Source: an uncultured Lachnospiraceae bacterium (GTDB lineage Bacteria; Bacillota; Clostridia; Lachnospirales; Lachnospiraceae). From it: 64,000 nt of DNA. The notes under the pieces are model-generated. The model searched no databases. It was given only the letters and a program-made list of their open reading frames with translations, and was not told the DNA's origin. Each line of letters begins with the position of its first letter. Positions within the stretch are counted from its first letter, which is position 1. Both the position numbers and the translations under genes were made by a program. The DNA is taken from the NCBI GenBank assembly GCA_947631955.1, contig CANRNJ010000017.1:1-64000 (forward strand), written 5' to 3'. Below are positions 1-9,797 of this stretch, piece by piece.

Positions 1-3000
1 ATTTTCTGCTTAGAAAAATCGTCCATATAAACACAATTTCTGAGGTTATATGGGGTATCACCTTTATCTGCCCGCTGAACTAATTTTTCATAGTATTGAT
101 CTAAATGCTGTTTAATTGCAGGGTAATCCTCGATATTTATAGGCGGAACATTTTGAGATTTGATACCATTATGTGCAGCAATTACCCACAAATCTGCGAA
201 TGTATATTCGTACCGTTTGATGTCTCTGCCCCGTAAAATCGGTCGAATAATCTCAGCAGATTTTGGATCCGCAGCAATTAATTCATCTTTTTTTGCACCA
301 GATATAATGAAAGCGTCGTTTAACCCTGTTTTAATGCCATAATTTATTTGTATATCCCACTCACTTAATGGGGTTCCATATGTATTTATTTTTTCCTTTA
401 TTGATCTCTCAAGTGGCGAAAGAATAACCCAGCTTTCGTTATTTTGAAACGAGATATAATTACTTGCCTGCTGAACAAAAACGCTCAAATTATTTTTACA
501 ATCTCTATCAATAATACACGATTTGGTTGCACCTTTATTCTCTGACTTTTCAAAAATTAAAATATTTACATCCACTGTTGCGGTTTCGAAAATTTTTTGT
601 CCGGCAAAATCAATCAGCACAGTCGGATTGGTATGTGTGGCAAAATAATTGCGCAAGTTCCTTCCGTATCCAGCGCGCATCCATTTATTACTTGTAATAA
701 ATGCAAGATATCCGCCCGTCTTTAATAAATTGTTACCCTTTTCATAGAATAAACAGTATATGTCGCCTGTCTTAACAAAGGTTTCGTATCCCATTTTTTG
801 ATACTGATCTCCAAGTTTTTCATCACCCTGTTCCGAAATTGATTTCTGCAACTGAATATATGGCGGATTCCCAATCACTATATCAAACCCACCATTTTCC
901 CTAAATACTTTTGGAAAATACAACTGCCATAAAACAAATGGTTTAGAAGCTTCAGCTAGTGTTTCAAAATATGCCTCTCTTAATTCATAATCTCCACCTA
1001 TTTGTTCTAAAACAATATCATCATAAATCTTCTGAATCTCTTCCTTAATTTCTTCCTTATCATTATGCTCTTTTGTAAAAAACAGTTTATCCTGCAACTC
1101 AATTAGTTTCGAAATCATGCCATCCACGCCTTGCTGAAACACTGACTGCTGGCTATTTTCAGAAACATTATTTAACAAAACGCTTTCCGTTATCAGCTTG
1201 TTTCCCTTGAACTCATCGATTAAACTATTTCCGCAAATAATATTGCAGTCCAAATTCGGCAGCTGTCTCGGTTTTGAATGTGCATCAAAATCACCGTTCC
1301 CTGCATCTTCTGTAATCTCATCATCAATAACAATAGACAGCCACAACCTCAGTTTTGCAATATCCACAGCACTTGGCTCTATATCACAAGCGAAAATACA
1401 ATTTTTAATAGTATTAACCTTCAGATCATATGGTTTCCTTTCATAGGCATAAAATGACTTTTTTTGGAATCCATTCATTTCAATAGCAAGATATTCCGTC
1501 AGTACCTGTCTTGCCTTTACTATCTCATTTAGCATTCCCAGAGGAAATGCACCAGATCCTACTGCCAAATCTGCCACCTTCACATTTGCCAGCAAATTAT
1601 CTAGTTCCTTTAATCTGTTGACACCACTCTTAAAACTAAGAATTTCTTCTGAAATCAATAGTTCCTTATTTTTATCAAACTCATAATGAAATTTTCCATT
1701 CGCATCATCTACTTTTAAGGTCTTCGCCGTATCTTCATCTCTCAGGTATTCACCATATAGGATAAAATCTCGTATAGCTGCCTCAGAAATACTTGTCTTG
1801 CTTGTCAAATAGTTTATGAGCGTTTCCTGACACATATAATGCACAATTTCACGTGGGGTATAAAAAGCCCCTTTCGATTTTCTGTCTTTCACATCCAATA
1901 AATTTTCAAACACTTTACCCAACATTTCCGGATCAATTGCTACTTCACGCTCCATCGGCTCATCTTCATTCATGGTAAAGTTATATCTGTCAAAAATATC
2001 CAAAATGCCATCTGCATCTCTGCCCTTTTCATCAACATTTGAGAAGATACTGTTTGGAATATTAAAATTGTTATTTTCCCACTCATAATTATCTAACTGC
2101 TCAAACAGGCCGCCATTCAAAAACGGGATCCGACGATGTAATGCCGGATAAAATCCATTTTCTCCACGATTTCTATTTAATCCAGTATAAAATAGCGGCT
2201 CTAAGTAATCATCAAAATAATTCTTCCCCGCAGATACACACCCCTCAAAAATTTTACGCATAAAATCTTTCGGACCGGTACCCCAAGGTTTGCCTTTCAC
2301 AATTCCGGCAAGGAATTCTTCATCTTCGTCCGATAAATTTTTTAGCTTTTCAAATACAATTTTATATGTACCGTTTGGCTGCTGTTCATATACAGTGCCT
2401 ATAATATCTTTGGATTTCTGTCCTCTTGCAAAAAAAGCATTCTTATACTCTTTCTCTGTCATAGAAACAGGAATTGCATCTACTCCAAGCCAACCCTTCT
2501 TTTGAATGAAATATAAAAACACAATTTGCCCCAGTAGTTTTTTTGCAAACTGCTCACTTGTAAAGTTCCTGATCTGCGCCTCCTGCATAAAATCTTCATT
2601 AGATTCAAGAAATTCTCTTAACTGATGATACTTTTCGCAATACTGCTGAAAAAATTCATTTGTGACTTTCTCAACACTAAATGCTTCTTCCAGTTCATCA
2701 ATATTCGGATTATTATCATCATCATTAAAGATTGGGAACAACCTTTGCTTTGCTGTATTGCATGGTTCCCCTTTTCCTACCAGATAAGAGTATCTTCTGG
2801 CAGGCGTCAATTTCTCCGTAACTTTACCTTTAGAGAATTCATAATCCAATCTAACAAATGATAACCTCCACTTTTCAGGTTCTTCTAAAGTATAAAATGC
2901 CACCAGTGCTCCAGCGCACATACTATTTTGCAATAATGGCTTAATAAAATTTCTTTGCATCGTTCTGGCTCTTTCAACACTATCACCTTTTCTTAACGCA

Positions 3001-3218
3001 ACAGAAAATATGGCAATTTTATTCCCATCACTACCTGTATAATTACCAATATGGCAGTATCCGTCCACATAATAGGAAAAATTATTATATACCTTTGTAT
3101 ACACCGTAGGCGCCACCAAATCTACATGATTCAAAAATTCCTGTACAAAATTAGTGAACACACCGTTATCATAGGCTTGTGTCAACACATTTTCAAATAT
3201 TTCAGATTTTCTACTCAC
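1..3218 (-). CDS. Eco57I-type class I SAM-dependent N6-adenine DNA methyltransferase (partial; C-terminus beyond left edge)
   Basis: Open minus frame from a GTG start at 3218 (VSRKSEIFENVLTQAYDNGVF...) overlapping the helicase stop; motif I-like DLAVGSGAFPLGMLNEIVKAR (~1530-1590), LPNLDCNIICGNSLIDEFKG, and DIVIGNPPYIQLQ (NPPY codons at 858-869). Not in the supplied ORF track because it leaves the window. Confidence 0.9.
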   Translation of the reverse strand, partial: MSRKSEIFENVLTQAYDNGVFTNFVQEFLNHVDLVAPTVYTKVYNNFSYYVDGYCHIGNYTGSDGNKIAIFSVALRKGDSVERARTMQRNFIKPLLQNSMCAGALVAFYTLEEPEKWRLSFVRLDYEFSKGKVTEKLTPARRYSYLVGKGEPCNTAKQRLFPIFNDDDNNPNIDELEEAFSVEKVTNEFFQQYCEKYHQLREFLESNEDFMQEAQIRNFTSEQFAKKLLGQIVFLYFIQKKGWLGVDAIPVSMTEKEYKNAFFARGQKSKDIIGTVYEQQPNGTYKIVFEKLKNLSDEDEEFLAGIVKGKPWGTGPKDFMRKIFEGCVSAGKNYFDDYLEPLFYTGLNRNRGENGFYPALHRRIPFLNGGLFEQLDNYEWENNNFNIPNSIFSNVDEKGRDADGILDIFDRYNFTMNEDEPMEREVAIDPEMLGKVFENLLDVKDRKSKGAFYTPREIVHYMCQETLINYLTSKTSISEAAIRDFILYGEYLRDEDTAKTLKVDDANGKFHYEFDKNKELLISEEILSFKSGVNRLKELDNLLANVKVADLAVGSGAFPLGMLNEIVKARQVLTEYLAIEMNGFQKKSFYAYERKPYDLKVNTIKNCIFACDIEPSAVDIAKLRLWLSIVIDDEITEDAGNGDFDAHSKPRQLPNLDCNIICGNSLIDEFKGNKLITESVLLNNVSENSQQSVFQQGVDGMISKLIELQDKLFFTKEHNDKEEIKEEIQKIYDDIVLEQIGGDYELREAYFETLAEASKPFVLWQLYFPKVFRENGGFDIVIGNPPYIQLQKSISEQGDEKLGDQYQKMGYETFVKTGDIYCLFYEKGNNLLKTGGYLAFITSNKWMRAGYGRNLRNYFATHTNPTVLIDFAGQKIFETATVDVNILIFEKSENKGATKSCIIDRDCKNNLSVFVQQASNYISFQNNESWVILSPLERSIKEKINTYGTPLSEWDIQINYGIKTGLNDAFIISGAKKDELIAADPKSAEIIRPILRGRDIKRYEYTFADLWVIAAHNGIKSQNVPPINIEDYPAIKQHLDQYYEKLVQRADKGDTPYNLRNCVYMDDFSKQK

Positions 3219-6200
3219 CAGATTTTTCTCCCTTCATGTAACACGACAAAATCACTTGCTTCTCAATGTCTTGTTTCGTCGCAACCTGCTTGCGTCCTTC
3301 AAAATATTTTTCATCTACTTGTTCCGCAATCTTATAATATGCTTCTACACCGTCTTCTACATTTTTAATACTTTTAAGAATATTCTTTGTATCAGCAGCC
3401 GGTATATCACCATTCTCCCATGCTTCAATCATTTTTTTGATTTTTTCTTCCTGCTCATCCGTAAAAGTCTTTATGGTTGTCAACAATGCCCTCAAATAGC
3501 GGATTATTTTTTGATCATTTGCCCCGACTGCTGTACGCCCCGTAGTAATTGCATCTTCTTCAATCAATGATATATCAAAAGCCTCATTATTTGCATCATA
3601 GTGATCAAAATAATTTTTGCCGACACTGATGCGTTCCTCGTCAGCCTCACATTTAAAATATCCAATAGCATCCATGAACGAAATCTGTCTGCTACCGCCC
3701 TGATCCGCCATAAAGAAAGTTTTTAAATAACCCTTGCGAATAAATGAAATGGTAGCATCATCTTGTACTCTATCAGAATATCTTCCAGTCTTTGCTTTTT
3801 TCGGCAATTTTTTGATTTTCTCAAAAAGCGCTGCATCGTTATCCCGAATCTGTCTGATAACTGTAAGATATGCCAATTCCGGATTAGCGCCTTCTTCATC
3901 CTTTTCCAAATCTTTATTCAAATCTTGGAATAGTTTCTGTGAACTGACCTCTTCTTCATCGGACAAATACTTAAAATCCTCTCCTAATGTATCATGGAAT
4001 GCCTGCAGTTTCTCAATAATCCTATCCTTTAAAGGCAAATGTTTACTGGTTGCCGATGTTGGAAAGAAGTTAAATACATATATCTCTTCGTATGCTGAAC
4101 CCACGCGATTGATACGACCGACACGTTGCATAATTTTAGTAGGATTCCAAGGAAGGTCATAGTTAATCAACGCATTGGCTCTGTGAAGGTTGATTCCTTC
4201 TGCAAGTACATCCGTTGTAACCAATACATCAAACTGATCGTTTTTCTTTTCAGTGAACTTCGGATTAAAGCTGTCTTCAATAACACTTTTTAATATCATA
4301 CTGCTGGAACCCGTATACGCAATCACTCGTTCGCCATATATATCACTAAGTTCCTTTGCCAAATATTCTGCTGTTTCTTTGGATTCTGTAAAAATAATCT
4401 TCTTGTTACCGCATAACTTCTCATTTGATTGCAATTCTTCTTTAAATTGTGTCAACTTAGGATCATCGCTGATGTTCTGCCACATATTACTGAGATATTG
4501 AAGCTTGGCCAAATCCCATCTTAGATCTTTAATAAATTTCCCATCAAATTCATCCGCGCTGAAATGCATAACAGTCTCGGCTTCTACCAATTCCATCAGC
4601 TTATCATCATCACCACTATCCAATAGATCATATACATCCACCTTTTTACTGATATACACTTCTCCCCGCTCATACATCTCAATAAATTTCTCATAAGATG
4701 CCAAAAACCTTCCAAGTGTATTCTTAAATGCGAAGAAACTGCTTTCAAGCCGTTTTACCAATATGGATTTCATGAATCCACCCATATTGTGTTGAGATGT
4801 CAACAATGTGGCATACTTTTTGGAATCCTTCAAATACACTAACGGCTTATATCTGGAATACTTAAAATTCTTTATCGCGTCTACCGTTTCATTAAATACA
4901 GTATTTGTATCCTCATCAAAAATGTAAACAATGGGGTCCGGTGTCCCAAGTTTCGGAAACTTTAAGCCTTGCTTTTCAAGATCCGAGGCATAGTATTCCA
5001 TAATCTCGTTTCTGGTTCTGCGAATCATAATATGCCGCAAAATTCTATCCCTGATTTCCTCAGAATTCGCCCGCACTTGATCAAGATACATTTGTGTACC
5101 TTTTGTGTACTTTTTTTCCTTTGAACGCAATTCTCTAAAGAACGCCTCCAGATCTTTTAAGCCAATAATCGTACTATTGTGTTTGGGCTGAAATAAATAT
5201 ATTTGGTTTTCTATATCGCTTGAATAGTTATTAATCGGTGTCGCTGATATCAATACTATCTTTTTCCCATAGCAGATTTTATGCAGGGCGCTAAAGCTCT
5301 CTGTCCCCTGATTGCGGAAACGGTGAGCCTCATCAATAAATACATAAGTGAACTTATCCACACCTTTTTCGAGGATCGCATCCAATTTACCTAAAGATTC
5401 TACCTCCGCCGCCACATCAAATTCCAATAATACCTCTTTCCAGTAATCCACCAATACCGGCGGACATATAACCAGCTTTTTACCTTTTTTTAGACTTTTG
5501 GCTAACATTGCGCATATGTACGTTTTACCAAGACCTACTACATCAGATATAAACACGCCATTATAGGTTTCTAATATTTTTTTTGCTTGTACCACCGCAT
5601 CTAACTGATACTGTAATCTCATATATCCGTCGGGGAATAAGTTTTCTGCAAGCAAATCTTTATCAGAGTTAATCTCTTCTTTAAAGAACTCATATAAAGT
5701 CTTTAAATAAATCTCATATGGAGTTATGTCATTGCGCAGCCATGTCTTATGTTCAACTGCTGCCACATAATCTTCTGTAATAGGAACACTTTTATTCCAC
5801 AGCTCTTCAAATTTCTCCAATGCGAATTGCACATCACGACTGTCCTTCAGCTCAACATTAAATTCAAGGTTGTTTTGCAGACCTGCCTCTGAAAAGTTAC
5901 TGGATCCTGTTATTACACTTCCAAAAGTATCCGGTGTCTTCTGCATATCTTTACGCATGATATATACTTTTGCATGAATAGGGGCTTCCACATACATACG
6001 AAGCTCAAGTTTACCTATCTTTAGCCATTCTATAAAAGTTCTTACTCCCTGTTCAATCTCTGACGTTGGTTCAGTTTCCTCAAATTCCTTTTCGATAGAA
6101 TCAGCAAATGATTCCTTTGCCTGTTTTTCAGTAGGTGCTCCGTATGTCAATTCCATATTAGCTTTATCAATAATTTTAACGGTGTATTTATCAACATTTA

Positions 6201-6384
6201 AGCCGACTAATATGCGAATTTTCTCAACGTCCTTCATGGCATCTTTCATTTTAAAGAAGCCACTTGTCCTAAAATATCCCACAAGGATATCAAAAAACTG
6301 CGTATTACTTCTTAAAATGGTACTAAATCTGCTATATAAATCTCGTTCGGGTTCATTAGTGAAAAAGGTTAAATCGTTATGCAC
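3211..6384 (-). CDS. PLD-nuclease-like N-terminal domain fused to SNF2/DEAD-like helicase
   Basis: HAKVYI...GSSNFSEAGL (PLD/HKD-like), DVVGLGKTY Walker A, VFIDEAH, LISATPINN, and helicase C motif TTDVLAEGINLHRANALINYDLPWNPTKIMQRVGRINRVGS. Confidence 0.92.
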   Translation of the reverse strand: MHNDLTFFTNEPERDLYSRFSTILRSNTQFFDILVGYFRTSGFFKMKDAMKDVEKIRILVGLNVDKYTVKIIDKANMELTYGAPTEKQAKESFADSIEKEFEETEPTSEIEQGVRTFIEWLKIGKLELRMYVEAPIHAKVYIMRKDMQKTPDTFGSVITGSSNFSEAGLQNNLEFNVELKDSRDVQFALEKFEELWNKSVPITEDYVAAVEHKTWLRNDITPYEIYLKTLYEFFKEEINSDKDLLAENLFPDGYMRLQYQLDAVVQAKKILETYNGVFISDVVGLGKTYICAMLAKSLKKGKKLVICPPVLVDYWKEVLLEFDVAAEVESLGKLDAILEKGVDKFTYVFIDEAHRFRNQGTESFSALHKICYGKKIVLISATPINNYSSDIENQIYLFQPKHNSTIIGLKDLEAFFRELRSKEKKYTKGTQMYLDQVRANSEEIRDRILRHIMIRRTRNEIMEYYASDLEKQGLKFPKLGTPDPIVYIFDEDTNTVFNETVDAIKNFKYSRYKPLVYLKDSKKYATLLTSQHNMGGFMKSILVKRLESSFFAFKNTLGRFLASYEKFIEMYERGEVYISKKVDVYDLLDSGDDDKLMELVEAETVMHFSADEFDGKFIKDLRWDLAKLQYLSNMWQNISDDPKLTQFKEELQSNEKLCGNKKIIFTESKETAEYLAKELSDIYGERVIAYTGSSSMILKSVIEDSFNPKFTEKKNDQFDVLVTTDVLAEGINLHRANALINYDLPWNPTKIMQRVGRINRVGSAYEEIYVFNFFPTSATSKHLPLKDRIIEKLQAFHDTLGEDFKYLSDEEEVSSQKLFQDLNKDLEKDEEGANPELAYLTVIRQIRDNDAALFEKIKKLPKKAKTGRYSDRVQDDATISFIRKGYLKTFFMADQGGSRQISFMDAIGYFKCEADEERISVGKNYFDHYDANNEAFDISLIEEDAITTGRTAVGANDQKIIRYLRALLTTIKTFTDEQEEKIKKMIEAWENGDIPAADTKNILKSIKNVEDGVEAYYKIAEQVDEKYFEGRKQVATKQDIEKQVILSCYMKGEKSGE

Positions 6385-6396
6385 TGTTAATTTTCC

Positions 6397-6600
6397 TCAA
6401 TTCTTTGTAAATTCCAAAATGTCATCAACACCACATTCAAGTACATCACATATTTTTGCTATGGTTTCCATCGAAACAAATTCATCTTTATTAAGCCGAG
6501 TAATGATATTCCCACTTATTTGTGACTTCTTTTGAAGCTCCGATTTTTTCATCTTTTTATCAATCATCAATTTCCATAAACGGGTATAACTTACTTTCAT
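6397..6600 (-). CDS. XRE-family HTH regulator (67 aa)
   Basis: MKVSYTRLWKLMIDKKMKKSELQKKSQISGNIITRLNKDEFVSMETIAKICDVLECGVDDILEF: classical Cro/CI HTH; 12 bp upstream of the helicase. Confidence 0.9.
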   Translation of the reverse strand: MKVSYTRLWKLMIDKKMKKSELQKKSQISGNIITRLNKDEFVSMETIAKICDVLECGVDDILEFTKN

Positions 6601-6748
6601 TCGACATTACCTCCAAATATGTTTTATTATATCACTAAATCGTTGAACTTTCCACCGTTTTTGTGTTTTGTTTTACGACATCCGAAAATGTATTATATTT
6701 ATAAAAGAGAAGTGGCTATCAGTGCACTGTGCTGATAGCCACTCATCA

Positions 6749-7081
6749 TTACGAATATACAATTTCCTCCCTCACAACCTCCCCCACCCATATCCCATTC
6801 AACTTCCTCACCCAGAGCATCTGATCCGCCGCTTTTAACTGTTCCATCACACCTTCTGACGCCGCCATCTGCTCCATCAGCACATCAAACCGCTCCACCT
6901 GCTCCTGCACCGCCAAAAGATGCTCTTTCAGCTTTCCTGTCAGAACCAGTCCCGAATAGATCCCGGAGCGGTGCTCCTTCAGGTACTGCCGCCTCATCCG
7001 TCCGAACTTCCGCAGCTCTCTCCTGTATATATCGGAAGCATGGTCAAACAGTGCTATCATCTGATTTTGCAGTACACGCAT
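6749..7081 (-). mobile_element. tnpV: TnpV-like transposon protein, N-terminally truncated or variant remnant
   Basis: RQYLKEHRSGIYSGLVLTGKLKEHL...EQMAASEGVMEQLKAADQMLWVRKLNGI resembles TnpV proteins of clostridial Tn elements; shorter N-terminus than typical. Confidence 0.7.
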
Positions 7082-7236
7082 ATATATCGTGATACCTCTG
7101 CCACCCGCAATGAATATGCCATCCGAAAATCTTATAAGGAAAAGCTATTCAGCCACCCGATCCCTACGGAATTTACAAAAGCGCACAACAGGTCGTACGC
7201 CCGCATCCATGCCTTTAACCGGCTCATTGCCCGCGT

Positions 7237-7335
7237 AACGAGATGAAACGCTCTCCACGGGTTTCACTCGTTATCGCGACATTCGCCAAATTGACAGGCA
7301 CGCTTGTCAGCTTGGCTCATTGTCCGCATAAAAAA
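7237..7335. repeat. Dispersed structured repeat, copy A
   Basis: AACGAGATGAAAC...GTTTCACTCGTTATCGCGACATTCGCCAAATTGACAGGCACGCTTGTCAGCTTGGCTCATTGTCCGCATAAAAAA; related copies at 32491 and 37119. Confidence 0.9.
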
Positions 7336-7360
7336 GAGCCGCGGCATCCTGCCGCAGCCC
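7330..7360 (-). terminator. Rho-independent terminator downstream of CotF-like genes
   Basis: Minus strand GCTGCGGCA-GGA-TGCCGCGGC followed by TCTTTTTT. Confidence 0.8.
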
Positions 7361-7411
7361 TTTCTGTCCCGCCTAGCCGTAACGAAAACCGTTACGCCGC
7401 GCTTTCACGTT

Positions 7412-7672
7412 TTACAGCGTGCTCGATGAAAACAGAGATTTCACATGATCGATCTCGGCCTGCGTCGCCTTGGCGGCGGGCACATAGTATGACTTCTCAC
7501 GCGCGATCTGGTACAGTTCCTCCTGAGATTGCTCGCAGGCGTTGCGGAACTGTTTTAAAGTCTGCTTCAACTCTTTGTTTTCCGTTTGTGCGATCATTTC
7601 TCCAAAGCGCACCAATTCACCGTTGATACCGGTAAGCGTATCCGCTACCATTGTTTTTTCTTCCATCTGCAT
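7412..7672 (-). CDS. Spore coat protein, CotF-like
   Basis: MQMEEKTMVADTLTGINGELVRFGEMIAQTENKELKQTLKQFRNACEQSQEELYQIAREKSYYVPAAKA; RBS GGAAGGAG before this internal ATG favours it over the 7747 start. Confidence 0.7.
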   Translation of the reverse strand: MQMEEKTMVADTLTGINGELVRFGEMIAQTENKELKQTLKQFRNACEQSQEELYQIAREKSYYVPAAKATQAEIDHVKSLFSSSTL

Positions 7673-7750
7673 AATATGAACTCCTTCCACTTGAATGTCT
7701 GTTGCCTGATCCTTGTTTCCCGTTACATAGAAAATGACGCGCAGCATACT

Positions 7751-7936
7751 CTACTGTAAATACTCCATCAGCTGCTGCTTGTTCTGCATGGCTGACTGCG
7801 CGCCTTTTTCAAAAAACTGCTTTATCTTCTCATCGGTCGCGCACTCCGCGTACTCTTTGAGTTTACAGTGTGTCACATCGTAGCCGCCCATGAGGTGACG
7901 AAGATTCTGAAGATCCAATTCTGATAAATTTGCCAT
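7751..7936 (-). CDS. Small CotF-associated/spore coat-like protein (61 aa)
   Basis: MANLSELDLQNLRHLMGGYDVTHCKLKEYAECATDEKIKQFFEKGAQSAMQNKQQLMEYLQ; AGGAGG RBS; paired with the CotF-like gene. Confidence 0.65.
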   Translation of the reverse strand: MANLSELDLQNLRHLMGGYDVTHCKLKEYAECATDEKIKQFFEKGAQSAMQNKQQLMEYLQ

Positions 7937-7954
7937 TTGAACTACCTCCTAATA

Positions 7955-8000
7955 TAAAAAATGATTGTCCTAAACAGTATTTGTTTTTAGACAATCATTT
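7955..8000 (-). terminator. AT-rich hairpin terminator after flippase gene
   Basis: AAATGATTGTC ... GACAATCATTT (11 bp perfect arms) followed by a T-run on the minus strand. Confidence 0.65.
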
Positions 8001-8051
8001 ATTCTTGCTCTATGCAAATTAAAGAAATATCCGCCGCCACGGTTTATTCGG

Positions 8052-9791
8052 TCAACTCTTTTTTCTCCCTGCCGGTTTCTTTTTGGCGCTTTTTTTGTCC
8101 GCGCGCCGCTCTTTCCGCCCTATGTGTATATGAGGTTCATGCAGCAGATGCATTTTTTTTGCGATCCGCACCAGAAGCGCGCCTTTCGGAAATGCCAGAA
8201 GTTCCTGTTCGTCCACCCCGCCGATCGCCAGGATGAATACGAAATAAACGGCCGCCCCGATACCGATCGAGATCAGCAGTACGACCCTGCTGACAGGCAT
8301 AAACGTATACAAGCCGTGATAGACACCGTACGCGATGCCGCCCATGACTAGCGAAGCAATCAGCGGCTTGATGAAGGTCTTGACCACTTCCTGCTTATAT
8401 CCCAGATGTTTTCTGACCGAAAGCTGATTCAGCACGCACATCACCAGCGAATAGATGATATTGGCGCACGCAAGGGCATACAGATTGAGATCCGTGTACA
8501 TCAAAAGCGCGCCCAGACCCGCCATCTGAATGGCAAGCGCCGCCGCCGAGTGGATCACCGGCGTATTGACCCGCCCGATCCCTTGAAGGACCGCATTGGT
8601 CAATGTAGACAGGCCATACAGGACCACCGTGACCGAAAGGACCGCCAGAAGTCCCGACGCCTGATCCAACGAATCCTTCTGCGGGAAAATAAAGTGCATG
8701 ATCGGCCTTGCCAGAAGCGCCATTCCTACCGCTGCCGGTATGGAAACAAGCATCGCCATGCGGATCGTTTTGGACACTTGGCTGCGGGCCGCCTCATACT
8801 CCTTACGGACATAATAGGCCGATATACCCGGAATCGTGGCGGAAGAGATCGCCGTGGCGATCGCGATCGGTATATTGACGACAGACACCGCCTGAGTCGA
8901 AAAAATACCGTAATCAATATGGGTCGTTATGGAATTTACGTCTTTATAATTCTCCATAACGGTATAGTAGATCCGCATATTCACTACGGTAGAACAGTTA
9001 TAGATAAAAGTGCTGAGGATAAACGGCGTAACGATCGTAAGGATGATCTTAAAGATCTCGCCGTAACTGTCCAGTTTGCCCGTCCGGTCATGCTCCGCAC
9101 GTCTGTCGATCATCTTACGGTTGAGCATGTACATCCCGAACATGAAAAGAAGCGCCGTCACGACACCGGCGCCCGTACCGACCGCGCTTCCCGCCGAACC
9201 GTAGATCGCCTGTGTCGTTTCGCTGCTGCCGGACACCATATCGATCAGCAGATATGCGGCCAGAATACTCACGGCGGCATTGAAGATCTGCTCCAGTATC
9301 TGCGACAGAGATGTGTGCAGCATGGAACCGTGCGCCTGAAAATATCCCCTGAACACCCCCAGCAGCCCTGAAAAGAAGATCGTCGGCGCAAGAACCCGCA
9401 GCGCCGCCACAGACTCGGCCGCCACAAACACGGGTGCGGCAGCGAACGTGACCAGAGATGCGATACCGCCCACGGCCACTACATAAATCAGTGCGCACCG
9501 GAAGACCCGCTGCGCATTTCGATATTCTTTGAAAGCCAATTTCTGGGCGATCACTTTGGAGATCGCCGACGGGATACTGTATGAGGAAATCAGCAGAATG
9601 ATCGTATAGATATTGATCGCCTCGCTGTAATACCCGTTCCCCTCAAGCCCTATGATGCTTAGGAGAGGGCTGCGGTATATGAGGCTGATAACCTTTACGA
9701 TCATTCCCGCTGCTGCCAGTATTCCTGCCTGAAACACAAAACTGTTATTTTTCTTTTGTTGATTTGTATTTTTTGTACTCGTTTCCGTCAT
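8052..9791 (-). CDS. Polysaccharide biosynthesis / SpoVB-MurJ-like flippase
   Basis: 579 aa multi-TM MOP-family protein (FVFQAGILAAAGMIVKVISLIYRSPLLSIIGLEGNGYYSEAINIYTIILLISSYSIPSAISKVIAQKLA). Confidence 0.88.
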   Translation of the reverse strand: MTETSTKNTNQQKKNNSFVFQAGILAAAGMIVKVISLIYRSPLLSIIGLEGNGYYSEAINIYTIILLISSYSIPSAISKVIAQKLAFKEYRNAQRVFRCALIYVVAVGGIASLVTFAAAPVFVAAESVAALRVLAPTIFFSGLLGVFRGYFQAHGSMLHTSLSQILEQIFNAAVSILAAYLLIDMVSGSSETTQAIYGSAGSAVGTGAGVVTALLFMFGMYMLNRKMIDRRAEHDRTGKLDSYGEIFKIILTIVTPFILSTFIYNCSTVVNMRIYYTVMENYKDVNSITTHIDYGIFSTQAVSVVNIPIAIATAISSATIPGISAYYVRKEYEAARSQVSKTIRMAMLVSIPAAVGMALLARPIMHFIFPQKDSLDQASGLLAVLSVTVVLYGLSTLTNAVLQGIGRVNTPVIHSAAALAIQMAGLGALLMYTDLNLYALACANIIYSLVMCVLNQLSVRKHLGYKQEVVKTFIKPLIASLVMGGIAYGVYHGLYTFMPVSRVVLLISIGIGAAVYFVFILAIGGVDEQELLAFPKGALLVRIAKKMHLLHEPHIHIGRKERRADKKSAKKKPAGRKKS

Positions 9792-9797
9792 TCCGGT

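Noticed and set aside
160-2861. Plus-strand ORFs over the left edge (160-342, 1198-1446, 2290-2505, 2625-2861)
   Set aside because: Antisense to the partial methyltransferase, which has clear SAM-binding and NPPY motifs.
7243-7626. Plus-strand ORF with VIATFAKLTGTLVSLAHCPHKK, similar to an ORF at 32483-32686
   Set aside because: The shared peptide is only the translation of the dispersed repeat; in copy C the frame is not maintained as a comparable ORF and the rest of each ORF is antisense or intergenic. Treated as a DNA/RNA repeat, not a protein family.
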